From the NCBI GenBank assembly GCA_029976075.1, contig JARKNW010000071.1, positions 44,345 through 108,344 on the forward strand: a stretch of DNA of 64,000 nt, written 5' to 3'. Source of the stretch: Pleomorphomonas sp. (lineage in GTDB: Bacteria; Pseudomonadota; Alphaproteobacteria; Rhizobiales; Pleomorphomonadaceae). Below are positions 43,763-52,962 of the stretch, in pieces. Every line of letters begins with the position of its first letter. Position 1 is the first letter of the stretch. The translations under genes and the position numbers were made by a program. Under the pieces are notes generated by a model, which ran no database searches, had not been told where the DNA came from, and worked only from the letters and a program-made list of their open reading frames with translations.

Positions 43763-45844
43763 ATGTCAACTCCAGCCTTCGGTTCCGACGAACTGGCACA
43801 GTTCCGCAGAACCTTTTTCGAAGAATGCAGCGAGCTGCTCGCCGACCTCGAGGAACGCCTTGGGGCACTCGTCGTCTTTTCGAGCGACACCGAAAGCCTG
43901 AATGCCATCTTTCGCGCCGTCCACTCGGTGAAGGCGGGAGCAGGCGCCTTCGGCTACACCGTGCTCGTCGGTTTCGCCCACCGTTTCGAAGCTCTGCTCG
44001 ACCGGCTGCGTGACGGCAAGGCCGAGCTCGATGAACGTACGCTTGCCGCACTGGTCGCAGCCGCTGACGTATTCTCGGCCTTGGTTGATCTGGCGCGTCA
44101 GGGAGAGACGCCCGACGACGACTTTGGCTCCGACGTCGCCGAGGAACTCAAGGCCCTGCTCGATGGTGAAGCGCCACCTGCTCCCGCGGCCAAACCGGCG
44201 AGAGATGTCGGCGGGACTTCGGCCGTATCCTCGGAAAAGACCTATCGCATCGTCTTCCGGCCCAACGCCGAGCTTTTCCGCCACGCCAGTGAGCCGCTCT
44301 ATCTGATCCGCGAGTTGAAGACACTGGGAGCACTCACGGTCGATTGCGATCTTTCCCGCCTTCCAGTCTTCGAAGCGTTCAACGTCGACGACGCTTATCT
44401 CGGCTGGACAATGACGCTCAGGACCGAAGCCGCGCCAGCCGCCATTTCAGAAGTCTTCGAGTTCGTCGACGACGAGTGCGAACTGATCGTCAGCGAAGTC
44501 GTTGATGCCCGGCCCGAGGTCGACGAAGAGGCCCCCGCCGCTGTAGCCCCGCCCAAACCCACGGAAGCCGCCGCACCTTCGTCTGACAGCAAGCCTGCCG
44601 AGAGCAAGGCTGCCGCCAAGAGCACGTCGATCTCGTCTATCCGCGTCGACCTCTACCGCGTTGACCGCCTCGTCAACATGGTTGGAGAATTGGTCATCGC
44701 CCAAGCCATGCTGGCCCAGCAGTTCACCGAAACCCTGGACCGCGACGACCCCGCCGCGCTGCAGGGTTTTGAACACCTGGCCGGGCTGACGCGCGAGTTG
44801 CAGGAATGCGTGATGGCCATCCGCATGCAGCCCGTGAAATCGGTGTTCTCTCGCATGCCGCGCCTCGTCCGTGACGTCGGGCACAAAACCGGCAAGGACG
44901 TGCGGCTTGAAATGGCCGGCGAGCAGACCGAGGTCGACAAGACGGTGATCGAGGAACTCGCCGACCCGTTGACCCACATGATCCGTAACGCGGTCGACCA
45001 TGGGATTGAAGACGCGCCGACGCGCCTTGCCGCTGGCAAGCCCGCCGAGGGCGTTATTCGCCTGTCGGCCCAGCATGCCGGATCCAACATCCTGATTCAC
45101 GTCGAGGACGATGGTGCCGGACTGGATCGTGACCGCCTGCTCGCCAAGGCGATTGAAAAGGGCATCGTGCCGTCCAGCGTCAAACTCTCAGGCGAAGAGA
45201 TCGACGAACTGATTTTTGCACCGGGCTTCTCGACGGCCGCCGCGGTAACCGACGTGTCGGGACGCGGCGTCGGCATGGACGTCGTGCGGCGTAACGTACT
45301 GGCACTCGGGGGGCGGGTGCAGGTCACGTCCACGCCCGGCAAAGGCACTCGATTCACGTTGGTGATCCCGCTGACGCTGGCCGTGCTCGACGGCATGGTG
45401 GTGGCGGTTGGCTGGGAGAAATACATCCTGCCGCTGACCTCGATCGTCGAGTCCTTCCGGCCGAGCCGCAGCCAGATCCGCACCATTCCCGGAGGCGGCG
45501 AGGTCGTGTCCATTCGCGGTGAGTTCGTCCGCCTCATCCACCTTGCGCGCGTGTTCGGCGTGGCGGAAGCCACCTTCGATCCCTGCCAAGGGCTCGTCGT
45601 ACTGATCGAGCTCGCCAATGGCAGCAAGCTCGGCATCGTCGTCGACGAGCTGATCGGCCAGCAGCAGGTGGTCATCAAGTCCTTGCAAGACAATTACGAT
45701 CCGGTTCCGGGCATTTCCGGCGCCACCATCCTTGGCAATGGGCGTGTCGCGCTCATCGTCGACATAGAAGAACTGACCCGCCTACACGACCGGAATGCCC
45801 GCGCCACCGACATGGCGACGCGGCCGATCGCTGCAAGCGCCTGA
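43763..45844 (+). CDS. cheA: Chemotaxis histidine kinase CheA
   Basis: 693-residue kinase that couples receptors to CheY and CheB. The Hpt domain has the phosphorylated H54 in AVHSVKAGAGAFG. A P2-like region follows (YRIVFRPNAELFRHASEPLYLIRELKTLG), then an Ala/Pro/Glu-rich linker (about 255-290) and the dimerisation domain (SSIRVDLYRVDRLVNMVGELVIAQAML). The ATPase domain has the N-box LTHMIRNAVDHGIE and DVSGRGVGMDVVRRNV, and the C-terminal CheW-like P5 domain ends the protein. All domains of a type-II CheA are present. Confidence 0.97.
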   Translation: MSTPAFGSDELAQFRRTFFEECSELLADLEERLGALVVFSSDTESLNAIFRAVHSVKAGAGAFGYTVLVGFAHRFEALLDRLRDGKAELDERTLAALVAAADVFSALVDLARQGETPDDDFGSDVAEELKALLDGEAPPAPAAKPARDVGGTSAVSSEKTYRIVFRPNAELFRHASEPLYLIRELKTLGALTVDCDLSRLPVFEAFNVDDAYLGWTMTLRTEAAPAAISEVFEFVDDECELIVSEVVDARPEVDEEAPAAVAPPKPTEAAAPSSDSKPAESKAAAKSTSISSIRVDLYRVDRLVNMVGELVIAQAMLAQQFTETLDRDDPAALQGFEHLAGLTRELQECVMAIRMQPVKSVFSRMPRLVRDVGHKTGKDVRLEMAGEQTEVDKTVIEELADPLTHMIRNAVDHGIEDAPTRLAAGKPAEGVIRLSAQHAGSNILIHVEDDGAGLDRDRLLAKAIEKGIVPSSVKLSGEEIDELIFAPGFSTAAAVTDVSGRGVGMDVVRRNVLALGGRVQVTSTPGKGTRFTLVIPLTLAVLDGMVVAVGWEKYILPLTSIVESFRPSRSQIRTIPGGGEVVSIRGEFVRLIHLARVFGVAEATFDPCQGLVVLIELANGSKLGIVVDELIGQQQVVIKSLQDNYDPVPGISGATILGNGRVALIVDIEELTRLHDRNARATDMATRPIAASA

Positions 45845-45862
45845 CCTCTCGGAGCTCACTCC

Positions 45863-46375
45863 ATGGCAGAACCGCAAGATCTTTCCAGCATCGGCCCAAA
45901 CACCGGCCCCGACACCGCCGCAGCACAAACGCGACAGTTCATTTCCTTCCGTGTCGGCGACGACGAGTTCGCCATCGACATCATGGCGGTTCGCGAGATC
46001 AAGGGGTGGACCGAGACGACAGTCCTGCCGAACCAGCAAGACTATATGCTCGGCGTCCTCAACCTGCGCGGCACGATCGTTCCGATCTTCGATCTCCGCT
46101 GCCGCTTCGGCCTCGGCCTGACCACGGCGACGCGCAGCCATGTGGTGATCATAGTGGCGATCGGTGGCCGCCTTCTGGGCCTCCTGGTCGATGCCGTCTC
46201 AGACATTCTGACCGTCAACTCGTCGGATATCCGGCCTGTGCCCGATGTCGATCAACCGATCGACAACGCCTTCCTCGCCGGGATCATTCCCGTCGGCGAC
46301 AGCATGGTCGTTCTCCTCAGCCTCGAAAACCTCTTTGCCAATCACGGGCCGGCGACCACCGCCGTCGCCGCCTGA
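45863..46375 (+). CDS. cheW: Chemotaxis coupling protein CheW
   Basis: 170-residue SH3-like adaptor that links the receptor to CheA. The fold starts at QFISFRVGDDEFAIDIMAVREIKGW, then VLNLRGTIVPIFDLRCRFGL and LGLLVDAVSDILTVNSSDIRPVPD. An extra 25 residues precede it. GGAG lies 8 bases before ATG 45863. Between cheA (18 bases) and the receptor gene (24 bases). Confidence 0.96.
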   Translation: MAEPQDLSSIGPNTGPDTAAAQTRQFISFRVGDDEFAIDIMAVREIKGWTETTVLPNQQDYMLGVLNLRGTIVPIFDLRCRFGLGLTTATRSHVVIIVAIGGRLLGLLVDAVSDILTVNSSDIRPVPDVDQPIDNAFLAGIIPVGDSMVVLLSLENLFANHGPATTAVAA

Positions 46376-46399
46376 ACGGCCTCTTCAGGAACTGACATC

Positions 46400-49363
46400 A
46401 TGTCAATTACCTCGCTGAAACTCCGCACCAAGATCGGCCTGATCGTCGCACTGATGAGCCTGCCGATCGTCATTCTCGGCTGGCTCTATGTCAGCAAGAG
46501 CGAAGAGGGCGTTGCCCGAGCCAACAAGGAGGCTGGCGGCGTTGCCTATTCGGTCGCCGTCTGGGAAACCATTCGCGGTCTCGCCGTCTCGGCACTCGAC
46601 GACACGGCGACACCAGCCACCGTGCTCGGGAACGTCCCCGATCTCGCCGGTCTCGGTCGCGAGCATGACGGGGCCTTCGAAACGACGGAAGCGGCCAAGG
46701 CCTTCAGCGATGCCCTCGCCGGCTACGACTGGCCACGCAGCCACGTCCCATTCGACGCGCGACTGACCCAGTCGGTCAATGCCGGTCTCGGCCTCATGGC
46801 CACCATCTCCAACGGTGCCGGCATTGCCGTCGATACCGAGGTCGACCACAACTATCTTGGCCAGGCGTTGATGAACCGCATTCCGCGCGTCTTGTGGTAT
46901 CGCGTTGCCATTACCGGCAAGATCCGCGAAATGTCGCGCGCTTCCAGCATCTCGGTCGCGGACCTCGGCATTCTGAAGTCGCAGATTGCCCTGTTCCAGG
47001 AAGCGTCCGGAGGCGCTCTCGACGTACTCCAGGTCGCCAAGTTGCACAGCACGGATGGCCGTCTTGCCGGCCTCAGCAATCAGATTGCTGCCTTCGCCGA
47101 AGCGGTTCCGAACTTCGTGCGGGAAGCCGAGGCCGTCACCGCCGCCTTTGAAACCGCCGCCAGCCCGCAAAGCGTCGATATCGCCCGCTTTAGCGATGCC
47201 ACCAAGGCCCAGGCCCAGGCGAGCCAGGCCCTTTGGCATGGTGGCGCCGACACGCTGACAGGCATGCTTGGCGATCATGCCGCCGATCTCCGCAGCGCGC
47301 TGTTCACGACCCTTGCCGTCGTGCTTCTTGCCATGGCCGTGGCGCTGGCCGCCAGCATCTTCTTCTCCTTGCAGATCACGCGAGGCGTCGGCCGAATGAT
47401 CGCCTACATGCGGCGGATCACCGAGGGCGACTACGAGTTCGAAGTCGATGGAACGGATCGCCAGGACGAGATCGGCACAATTGCCGGTGCCGTGTCGATC
47501 TTCCAGAAGAATGGCAAGCAGATCGCCGAGCTGACCGCCAACTACAAGGGGCAGGCCGACGCCATCCGGCTGTCACAGTCGGTGCTGGAGCTCGCGCTCG
47601 ACGGTACCGTCATCGAAGCCAATGATATCTTCTGCAAGATCTTCGGCTACACGCACGAAGAGATCAGGGGCAAGCCGGCGTCGATGTTTGCCGATGCCGC
47701 CGCTCGCGAGAGCGCTGAATACAAACTGATGTGGGAAGGACTGCAGCGGGGCGAACACGTCACCGGCCAGTACAAGCGTCTCGGCAAGGGTGGTCGGGAA
47801 GTCTGGCTCGAAGTGTCGTTCAATCCGATACTTGGCCTCGACGGCAAGCCGTTCAAGATCGTCCAGATTGCCACCGACATCACGGCCCGCCGCCTGCAGG
47901 CCGCCGATTTCGAAGGGCAGATCGCGGCAATCTCGAAGGCACAGGGCATCATCGAGTTCTCGCTCGACGGCAAGGTGCTCGATGCCAACGACAATGTTCT
48001 CAACATGCTCGGCTATACTATGTCCGAGATCCGCGGCCAGCATCATTCGATCCTGGTCGACCCGGCCTATCGCGCGACGGTCGACTATCGCATGTTCTGG
48101 GAAAAACTCGGCCGCGGCGAGTACGACACCAACCAGTACAAGCGCATCGGCAAGGGCGGCCGGGAGGTCTGGATCCAGGCTTCCTACAACCCGATCCTCG
48201 ACATGAACGGCAAGCCGTTCAAAGTGGTCGAGTACGCCACCGACGTCACCGAGCAGGTACGCTCCGCCGAGGCGCTTCAGGCAGCGGTGCGCGAGTCCAA
48301 GGAAGTGATCGAGGCGGCGCGCGGCAACGACCTCACCCGGCGGGTACCGCTCGACGGCAAAACGGGCGAAATCGCCAATCTTTGCGAGGGTATCAACACA
48401 CTGCTCGACACCATGTCGACCGTCGTGGCCGACATGATGGAGGCCGCGACCACCATCTCCAACGCCGTTGCCGAGATATCCTCGGGCACGACGGATTTGT
48501 CCCAGCGCACCGAGCAGCAGGCCTCGAACCTTGAGGAAACGGCCGCTTCGATGGAAGAAATGGCCGCCACCGTCAAGCAGAACGCCGACAATGCGCAGCA
48601 GGCCAACCAGCTCGCGGCCTCGGCACGCGGCACGGCGACCGATGGTGGCGACGTCGTCGGCAAGGCCGTCGATGCCATGAGCCGCATCGAAACCTCGTCG
48701 CAGAAGATTTCCGACATCATTTCGGTGATCGACGAAATCGCCTTCCAGACCAATCTACTGGCGCTCAACGCGGCCGTCGAGGCGGCAAGGGCCGGCGATG
48801 CGGGCAAGGGGTTCGCAGTCGTCGCTTCGGAAGTCCGCTCGCTCGCTCAGCGGTCGTCCGGCGCCGCCAAGGACATCAAGGCGTTGATCGTCGAGAGTGG
48901 CGCTCAGGTCAAGGACGGCGTCAAGCTCGTCAATGATGCCGGCACCGCCCTGACCGAAATCGTCGGTTCGATCAAGAAGGTTGCGGACATCGTCTCCGAC
49001 ATCGCGGCGGCAAGTCGCGAACAATCGGCCGGTGTCGAGGAAATCAACAAGGCCGTCACCCAGATGGACGAGATGACCCAGCAGAACTCCGCGCTGGTCG
49101 AAGAGAACGCTTCGGCCACCCGGATGCTGCAGGAGCAGGCCGAGGCCATGCATGGGCGGATGTCGGCCTTCCAGCTCGATGACGCGGTTCGCCCGGTGCG
49201 TGCCGCGGTTGGCGAGCGCCGCGAAGTGCGTCCGGCTGCCAAGACAGCACCGCGTCCGGCTCAACCGAAGAAAGTGGCCGCGGCCGGTGGACGAAATGCC
49301 CAGCGCCTGCAATCCGATCTGCATGCCGCCTTCGAGAACGATGCCGACTGGAAGGAATTCTGA
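46400..49363 (+). CDS. Methyl-accepting chemotaxis protein with periplasmic domain, HAMP and tandem PAS domains
   Basis: 987-residue receptor. Transmembrane helix 1 is at about 12-32, a periplasmic sensor domain at about 33-295, helix 2 at about 300-325, then HAMP. Two PAS domains follow in tandem (about 388-498 and 506-617) that are very alike, including GREVW and GKPFK in both, so they arose by duplication. A second HAMP-like stretch (about 635-690) precedes the signalling domain, whose hairpin tip is [22 protein letters not shown] near 777-800. The last five residues DWKEF resemble the NWETF-type tether for CheR/CheB. The ligand cannot be told. The gene lies inside the operon, between cheW and cheR. 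Confidence 0.94.
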   Translation: MSITSLKLRTKIGLIVALMSLPIVILGWLYVSKSEEGVARANKEAGGVAYSVAVWETIRGLAVSALDDTATPATVLGNVPDLAGLGREHDGAFETTEAAKAFSDALAGYDWPRSHVPFDARLTQSVNAGLGLMATISNGAGIAVDTEVDHNYLGQALMNRIPRVLWYRVAITGKIREMSRASSISVADLGILKSQIALFQEASGGALDVLQVAKLHSTDGRLAGLSNQIAAFAEAVPNFVREAEAVTAAFETAASPQSVDIARFSDATKAQAQASQALWHGGADTLTGMLGDHAADLRSALFTTLAVVLLAMAVALAASIFFSLQITRGVGRMIAYMRRITEGDYEFEVDGTDRQDEIGTIAGAVSIFQKNGKQIAELTANYKGQADAIRLSQSVLELALDGTVIEANDIFCKIFGYTHEEIRGKPASMFADAAARESAEYKLMWEGLQRGEHVTGQYKRLGKGGREVWLEVSFNPILGLDGKPFKIVQIATDITARRLQAADFEGQIAAISKAQGIIEFSLDGKVLDANDNVLNMLGYTMSEIRGQHHSILVDPAYRATVDYRMFWEKLGRGEYDTNQYKRIGKGGREVWIQASYNPILDMNGKPFKVVEYATDVTEQVRSAEALQAAVRESKEVIEAARGNDLTRRVPLDGKTGEIANLCEGINTLLDTMSTVVADMMEAATTISNAVAEISSGTTDLSQRTEQQASNLEETAASMEEMAATVKQNADNAQQANQLAASARGTATDGGDVVGKAVDAMSRIETSSQKISDIISVIDEIAFQTNLLALNAAVEAARAGDAGKGFAVVASEVRSLAQRSSGAAKDIKALIVESGAQVKDGVKLVNDAGTALTEIVGSIKKVADIVSDIAAASREQSAGVEEINKAVTQMDEMTQQNSALVEENASATRMLQEQAEAMHGRMSAFQLDDAVRPVRAAVGERREVRPAAKTAPRPAQPKKVAAAGGRNAQRLQSDLHAAFENDADWKEF

Positions 49364-49416
49364 GCACACCGAGACATCGGGCCGCGGCGGATTCGCTGCG
49401 GCCCAGTGGAGCAAAT

Positions 49417-49445
49417 TTGACATTTGAGTCCCACGCAACCTAGGG
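49417..49445 (+). promoter_or_regulatory. Candidate internal promoter before cheR
   Basis: A perfect TTGACA at 49417-49422 with CTAGGG at 49440-49445, 17 bases apart, in the 224-base gap between the receptor gene and cheR. The -10 is poor. A GC hairpin without T-tract (GGGCCGC at 49379-49385, GCGGCCC at 49398-49404) precedes it and might end the upstream message. Confidence 0.35.
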
Positions 49446-49479
49446 CTCGAGCTCAAGTGCCAAACTCAAAAGCTCCTCT

Positions 49480-49574
49480 AGAACCAATGACTTGCTAGTG
49501 GTTCTGATGACGTCGACATTTGTTCCGAGGATCGTATCGGGCGGATACAAATGTCGGAGTCGAACCACTGGTTC
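49480..49574 (+). promoter_or_regulatory. cheR leader with mutually exclusive hairpins
   Basis: Hairpin A: AGAACCA (49480-49486) with TGGTTCT (49499-49505). Hairpin B: CGACATTTGT (49514-49523) with ACAAATGTCG (49547-49556), a perfect 10-base stem. Hairpin C: GAACCA (49562-49567) with TGGTTC (49569-49574), ending 4 bases before the cheR GGAG. The TGGTTC of A can instead pair with the GAACCA of C, enclosing B in one long stem and breaking both A and C. This is the geometry of an RNA switch near a ribosome site. Confidence 0.5.
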
Positions 49575-49587
49575 ACCCGGAGTGTCC

Positions 49588-50439
49588 ATGGCCGCCCTCA
49601 GCACAGTCCCGGAACATCGCGAATTTCCCTTCACGCTGAAGGAATACCGCCGGTTGGCCGCCTTCGTGCATGGTCGGACCGGCATTACCTTGCCTGATCA
49701 CAAGATCAACATGGTCTATTCGCGGCTGACGCGACGTCTGAGGGAACTCGGCTTTTCGGCCTTTTCGGAATACTGCGAATACTATTCAAGCCCGGAAGGC
49801 GAAGACGAGATCGAGTATCTCATCAACGCGCTGACCACCAACCTCACCCGTTTCTTCAGGGAGAAGCACCACTTCGACCATCTCGCCGAAAACCTGCTCT
49901 CGGACCTGTCGACCGATGGCGTCAGTGACCGGACACGCCTGCGTATCTGGTCGGCCGGCTGTTCGACCGGCGAGGAACCTTATTCGATCGCCATGACCTA
50001 TGCCGAGACCGCTTCGGCCCGCGTACAATGCGACGCCAAGATACTGGCGACCGATATCGACAGTTCGGTGGTGGCGCGTGGCGCAGCCGGTCGCTACAGC
50101 GCGCACTCGGTCGAAGAACTTGGGAAAGGCAGACGCTATCGCCACTTTACGGCCTTGAGTGGCAGCGAATGGCAGATCCGACCGGAGCTCCGCCGATTGA
50201 TTGCGTTCAAGCAGCTCAATCTTCTGGACGCCTGGCCCATGAAAGGGCCGTTTGACGCCATCTTCTGCCGCAACGTAATGATCTATTTCGACAATCCGAC
50301 CAAGGCCCGATTGGTGCAGCGCTTCGCCGACCTCCTGGCGCCCGGCGGCTGGCTCTATATCGGCCATTCCGAGACCATACTCGACCAGAAGACGGTGTTC
50401 CGTCTGCGTGGTCCGACCATCTACCAGAAGGGGACCTGA
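49588..50439 (+). CDS. cheR: Chemotaxis protein methyltransferase CheR
   Basis: SAM-dependent enzyme of 283 residues that methylates receptor glutamates. The N-terminal helical domain has FVHGRTGITLPDHKINMVYSRLTRRLRELG. The catalytic part carries the signature NLTRFFREKHHFDHL, the SAM site IWSAGCSTGEEPYSIAM, ILATDIDSSVV, and the late FDAIFCRNVMIYFD. ATG 49588 has GGAG 5 bases upstream; the longer open frame starts inside the structured leader. cheD follows after 3 bases. Confidence 0.97.
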   Translation: MAALSTVPEHREFPFTLKEYRRLAAFVHGRTGITLPDHKINMVYSRLTRRLRELGFSAFSEYCEYYSSPEGEDEIEYLINALTTNLTRFFREKHHFDHLAENLLSDLSTDGVSDRTRLRIWSAGCSTGEEPYSIAMTYAETASARVQCDAKILATDIDSSVVARGAAGRYSAHSVEELGKGRRYRHFTALSGSEWQIRPELRRLIAFKQLNLLDAWPMKGPFDAIFCRNVMIYFDNPTKARLVQRFADLLAPGGWLYIGHSETILDQKTVFRLRGPTIYQKGT

Positions 50440-50442
50440 GCG

Positions 50443-51087
50443 ATGTCCGGCGCCGGCCAGCCCAAACCGACCGCGCTTACCGATTCTGGTACCGGCTCCT
50501 ACCGGCAACCGGTTGGCCGCACCTATGACTTGCGGCAAGGCACAAAGGCCGTGCGCGTCCTGCCGGGCGAGGCCTATGTCACGGCAAATGACGGCGAGAT
50601 GATTGTTACCGTCCTGGGCTCCTGCGTTGCGGCTTGCATTCGCAACCCGGCGACCGGCTTCGGGGGACTCAACCATTTCATGCTGCCGGAAAGTGACTCC
50701 GGTATCTGGAATGGGGCGAGCGCAGCCCTGCGTTACGGCAACTACGCCATGGAGGTCTTGATCAACGAGGTACTGAAATCCGGATGCCGGCGCCGAGACC
50801 TCGAAATCAAGCTGTTCGGCGGTGCCGACCTTACGGATGGCTCGACGTTGATCGGTTCGTCCAACGTTTCGTTCGTACTCGACTATCTCAAGGCCGAGGA
50901 CCTCACCATCGCATCTGCCGATCTCGGTGGGTGCTACGGCCGACGCATTCACTACAGTCCGTCGACGGGAGTCGTGCACCGGCTATTGCTCGGCACGGCC
51001 GTTCACCCCGACTTCGTCGACGAAGAGCACTCTTTCAAGAAACGACTCGCCCGGACTAAGATCGAGGGCGAGGTCGATCTCTTCTGA
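50443..51087 (+). CDS. cheD: Chemoreceptor glutamine deamidase CheD
   Basis: 214-residue cysteine deamidase that converts receptor glutamines to methylatable glutamates. The catalytic pair is C61 in VLGSCVAACI and H78 in GGLNHFMLP. The rest of the domain (LFGGADL, YLKAEDLTIASADLGG and GRRIHYSP) is typical. An N-terminal 35-residue extension precedes it. AGGGGA lies 8 bases before the ATG. It is followed by cheB after 9 bases. No CheC is in the cluster, so the CheC-CheD feedback of Bacillus does not apply here. Confidence 0.95.
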   Translation: MSGAGQPKPTALTDSGTGSYRQPVGRTYDLRQGTKAVRVLPGEAYVTANDGEMIVTVLGSCVAACIRNPATGFGGLNHFMLPESDSGIWNGASAALRYGNYAMEVLINEVLKSGCRRRDLEIKLFGGADLTDGSTLIGSSNVSFVLDYLKAEDLTIASADLGGCYGRRIHYSPSTGVVHRLLLGTAVHPDFVDEEHSFKKRLARTKIEGEVDLF

Positions 51088-51096
51088 GGAACGATC

Positions 51097-52170
51097 ATGC
51101 CTGGCAGGCCCATCCGTGTCCTGATCGTGGATGACAGCGCGTTGATGCGGGACATGCTGACCAGCGTTCTCGGCCACGATCCGGAGATCGAGGTCGTGGG
51201 TACGGCTGCCGACCCGTTCGCTGCTCGCGAAGCGATCAAGCGGCTCAATCCGGATGTGCTGACGCTGGATGTCGAGATGCCCGGCATGAACGGCATCTCG
51301 TTCCTTGAGAAACTGATGGCGCTCCGACCAATGCCGGTGGTGATGGTATCGACCCTTACCCAGGCCGGAGCGTTCACCACGCTCCGCGCGTTGGAAGTCG
51401 GCGCGGTCGAAGTGGTTGGCAAGCCGGCAAAGGCATCGGACCTCGATAGGATCGCCGTCGAACTGATCGACAAGATCAAGATCGCAGCGCACGCCAACAT
51501 CGGCGCTCGCCGGATCGTTCCGGAGGTGCCGCCAGCGCGTATATCGGCACCGCCACCGCCAATCGGCTGTTCGCGCACCGGCACCGTGATCGGCATTGGG
51601 GCTTCGACCGGTGGCGTCGAGGCCATCCGCGCCGTCCTGACCGGCCTCCCCGCAAACATGCCGCCGATCCTGATCGTCCAGCACATGCCCGGTCAATTTA
51701 CCGGCTCGTTCGCCAGTCGGCTCGACAGTCTCTGTGCCTTGCACGTCAAGGAAGGCGAGGATGGTGAGGTTCTGCGGCCTGGCACGGCCTATGTCGCCCC
51801 AGGGGGGCGCCAGTTTGAACTCGGCCACGCCGGTCCCAATCTCACCTGCCGCATTGGACGCGAGGAACGCGTTTCGGGTCATGCGCCGTCGGTCGACGTC
51901 CTCTTTCGCTCGATGGCCCGCGTCTGCCCGATCAACAGCCTCGCCATCATCCTGACCGGCATGGGGCGCGACGGCGCCTCCGGCCTACTCGATATTCGTC
52001 TCGGCGGCGGCCATACCATCGGCCAGAATGAAGCGACATCGGTGGTCTACGGCATGCCGCGTGCCGCTTTCGAGATTGGCGCCGTGGAGCGACAACTGCC
52101 GCTCCAGGGTATTGCCCCCTATCTCAGCGCCATCTTCTCCCCGGAGACAGCAGAAAAGGCCCATGCCTGA
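51097..52170 (+). CDS. cheB: Protein-glutamate methylesterase CheB
   Basis: 357-residue response regulator-esterase that removes receptor methyl groups after phosphorylation by CheA. Receiver domain about 1-125 with phosphoacceptor D58 (LTLDVEMPGMNG). The esterase domain has the triad S170 (GASTGG), H196 (VQHMP) and D292 (GMGRDGASG). GAGGA lies 6 bases before the ATG. It is the last gene of the operon and converges with the carbonic anhydrase gene across 11 bases, with no terminator between them. Confidence 0.97.
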   Translation: MPGRPIRVLIVDDSALMRDMLTSVLGHDPEIEVVGTAADPFAAREAIKRLNPDVLTLDVEMPGMNGISFLEKLMALRPMPVVMVSTLTQAGAFTTLRALEVGAVEVVGKPAKASDLDRIAVELIDKIKIAAHANIGARRIVPEVPPARISAPPPPIGCSRTGTVIGIGASTGGVEAIRAVLTGLPANMPPILIVQHMPGQFTGSFASRLDSLCALHVKEGEDGEVLRPGTAYVAPGGRQFELGHAGPNLTCRIGREERVSGHAPSVDVLFRSMARVCPINSLAIILTGMGRDGASGLLDIRLGGGHTIGQNEATSVVYGMPRAAFEIGAVERQLPLQGIAPYLSAIFSPETAEKAHA

Positions 52171-52181
52171 GAGGCGCTCCG

Positions 52182-52715
52182 TCAGTCTGCGATCTTGCGG
52201 CAGCCTGCCTTGAAGCGCTTGAAGTTGGCCGCATAGTTCTCCGCCGAGCGGCGCAGTTTCTCGATGGTTGCTTCGTCGAGCGCCCGCACGGCCCGAGCCG
52301 GCGCGCCGACGATCAGCGAGCCCTCCGGGAACTCCTTGCCCTCGGTGACCAGTGCGTTGGCACCGACGAGGCTGTTGGCGCCAATCTTCGCGCCGTTCAG
52401 AATGGTCGCCCCCATGCCGACCAGCACATTGTCGCCGAGCGTACAGGAGTGGACGATCGCCTGATGCCCAATGGTGCATCCCTCGCCGATGGTCAGCGGG
52501 AAGCCGGGGTCGGTATGCAACGTGGCTCCCTCCTGAATGTTGGTGCGCGCGCCGACGACGATCGGCTCGTTGTCACCACGGATCACCGCGCCGAACCAGA
52601 CGCCAACATCCGAACCGAGCTTCACCCGGCCGATCACATGGGCATCGGGAGCCACCCAGTAGTCGCCGCTCTCCGGCAGTTCGGGGGCAATTCCATCGAG
52701 TTCGTAGATCGGCAT
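52182..52715 (-). CDS. Gamma-class carbonic anhydrase-like protein (left-handed beta-helix)
   Basis: 177-residue hexapeptide-repeat protein. The left-handed beta-helix runs from about 20 to 140 with zinc-ligand histidines in ATLHTDPGF and GHQAIVHSCTLG. A C-terminal helix (LDEATIEKLRRSAENYAANFKRFK) packs on the trimer. AGGAG lies 8 bases before the ATG. Many such proteins (YrdA/PaaY group) have carbonic anhydrase activity, others none shown. It stands apart from che and miaB in function. Confidence 0.93.
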   Translation of the reverse strand: MPIYELDGIAPELPESGDYWVAPDAHVIGRVKLGSDVGVWFGAVIRGDNEPIVVGARTNIQEGATLHTDPGFPLTIGEGCTIGHQAIVHSCTLGDNVLVGMGATILNGAKIGANSLVGANALVTEGKEFPEGSLIVGAPARAVRALDEATIEKLRRSAENYAANFKRFKAGCRKIAD

Positions 52716-52962
52716 GGTGGGGTCTCCTGGTGAGGGACAGAGCGGGTGAGGACTTCTTGTAAGGCTCCGGACCCGCCAATCAAGGCCGCGAAGACCGCTT
52801 GCAGGCTGCTAATCGTTCCAGCAACCGAAGGCAATGTCCGGCGGTCGTCGCGCGAATTTGTTGGAAAACCGCCTTTCGCCGCTCCCCAAAATGCACTAGA
52901 TGCCGTTATCTTTGCCGGGATGGTCTGCATTGACCCGTCCCCAAGAGGGAAAGCGAGCAACG

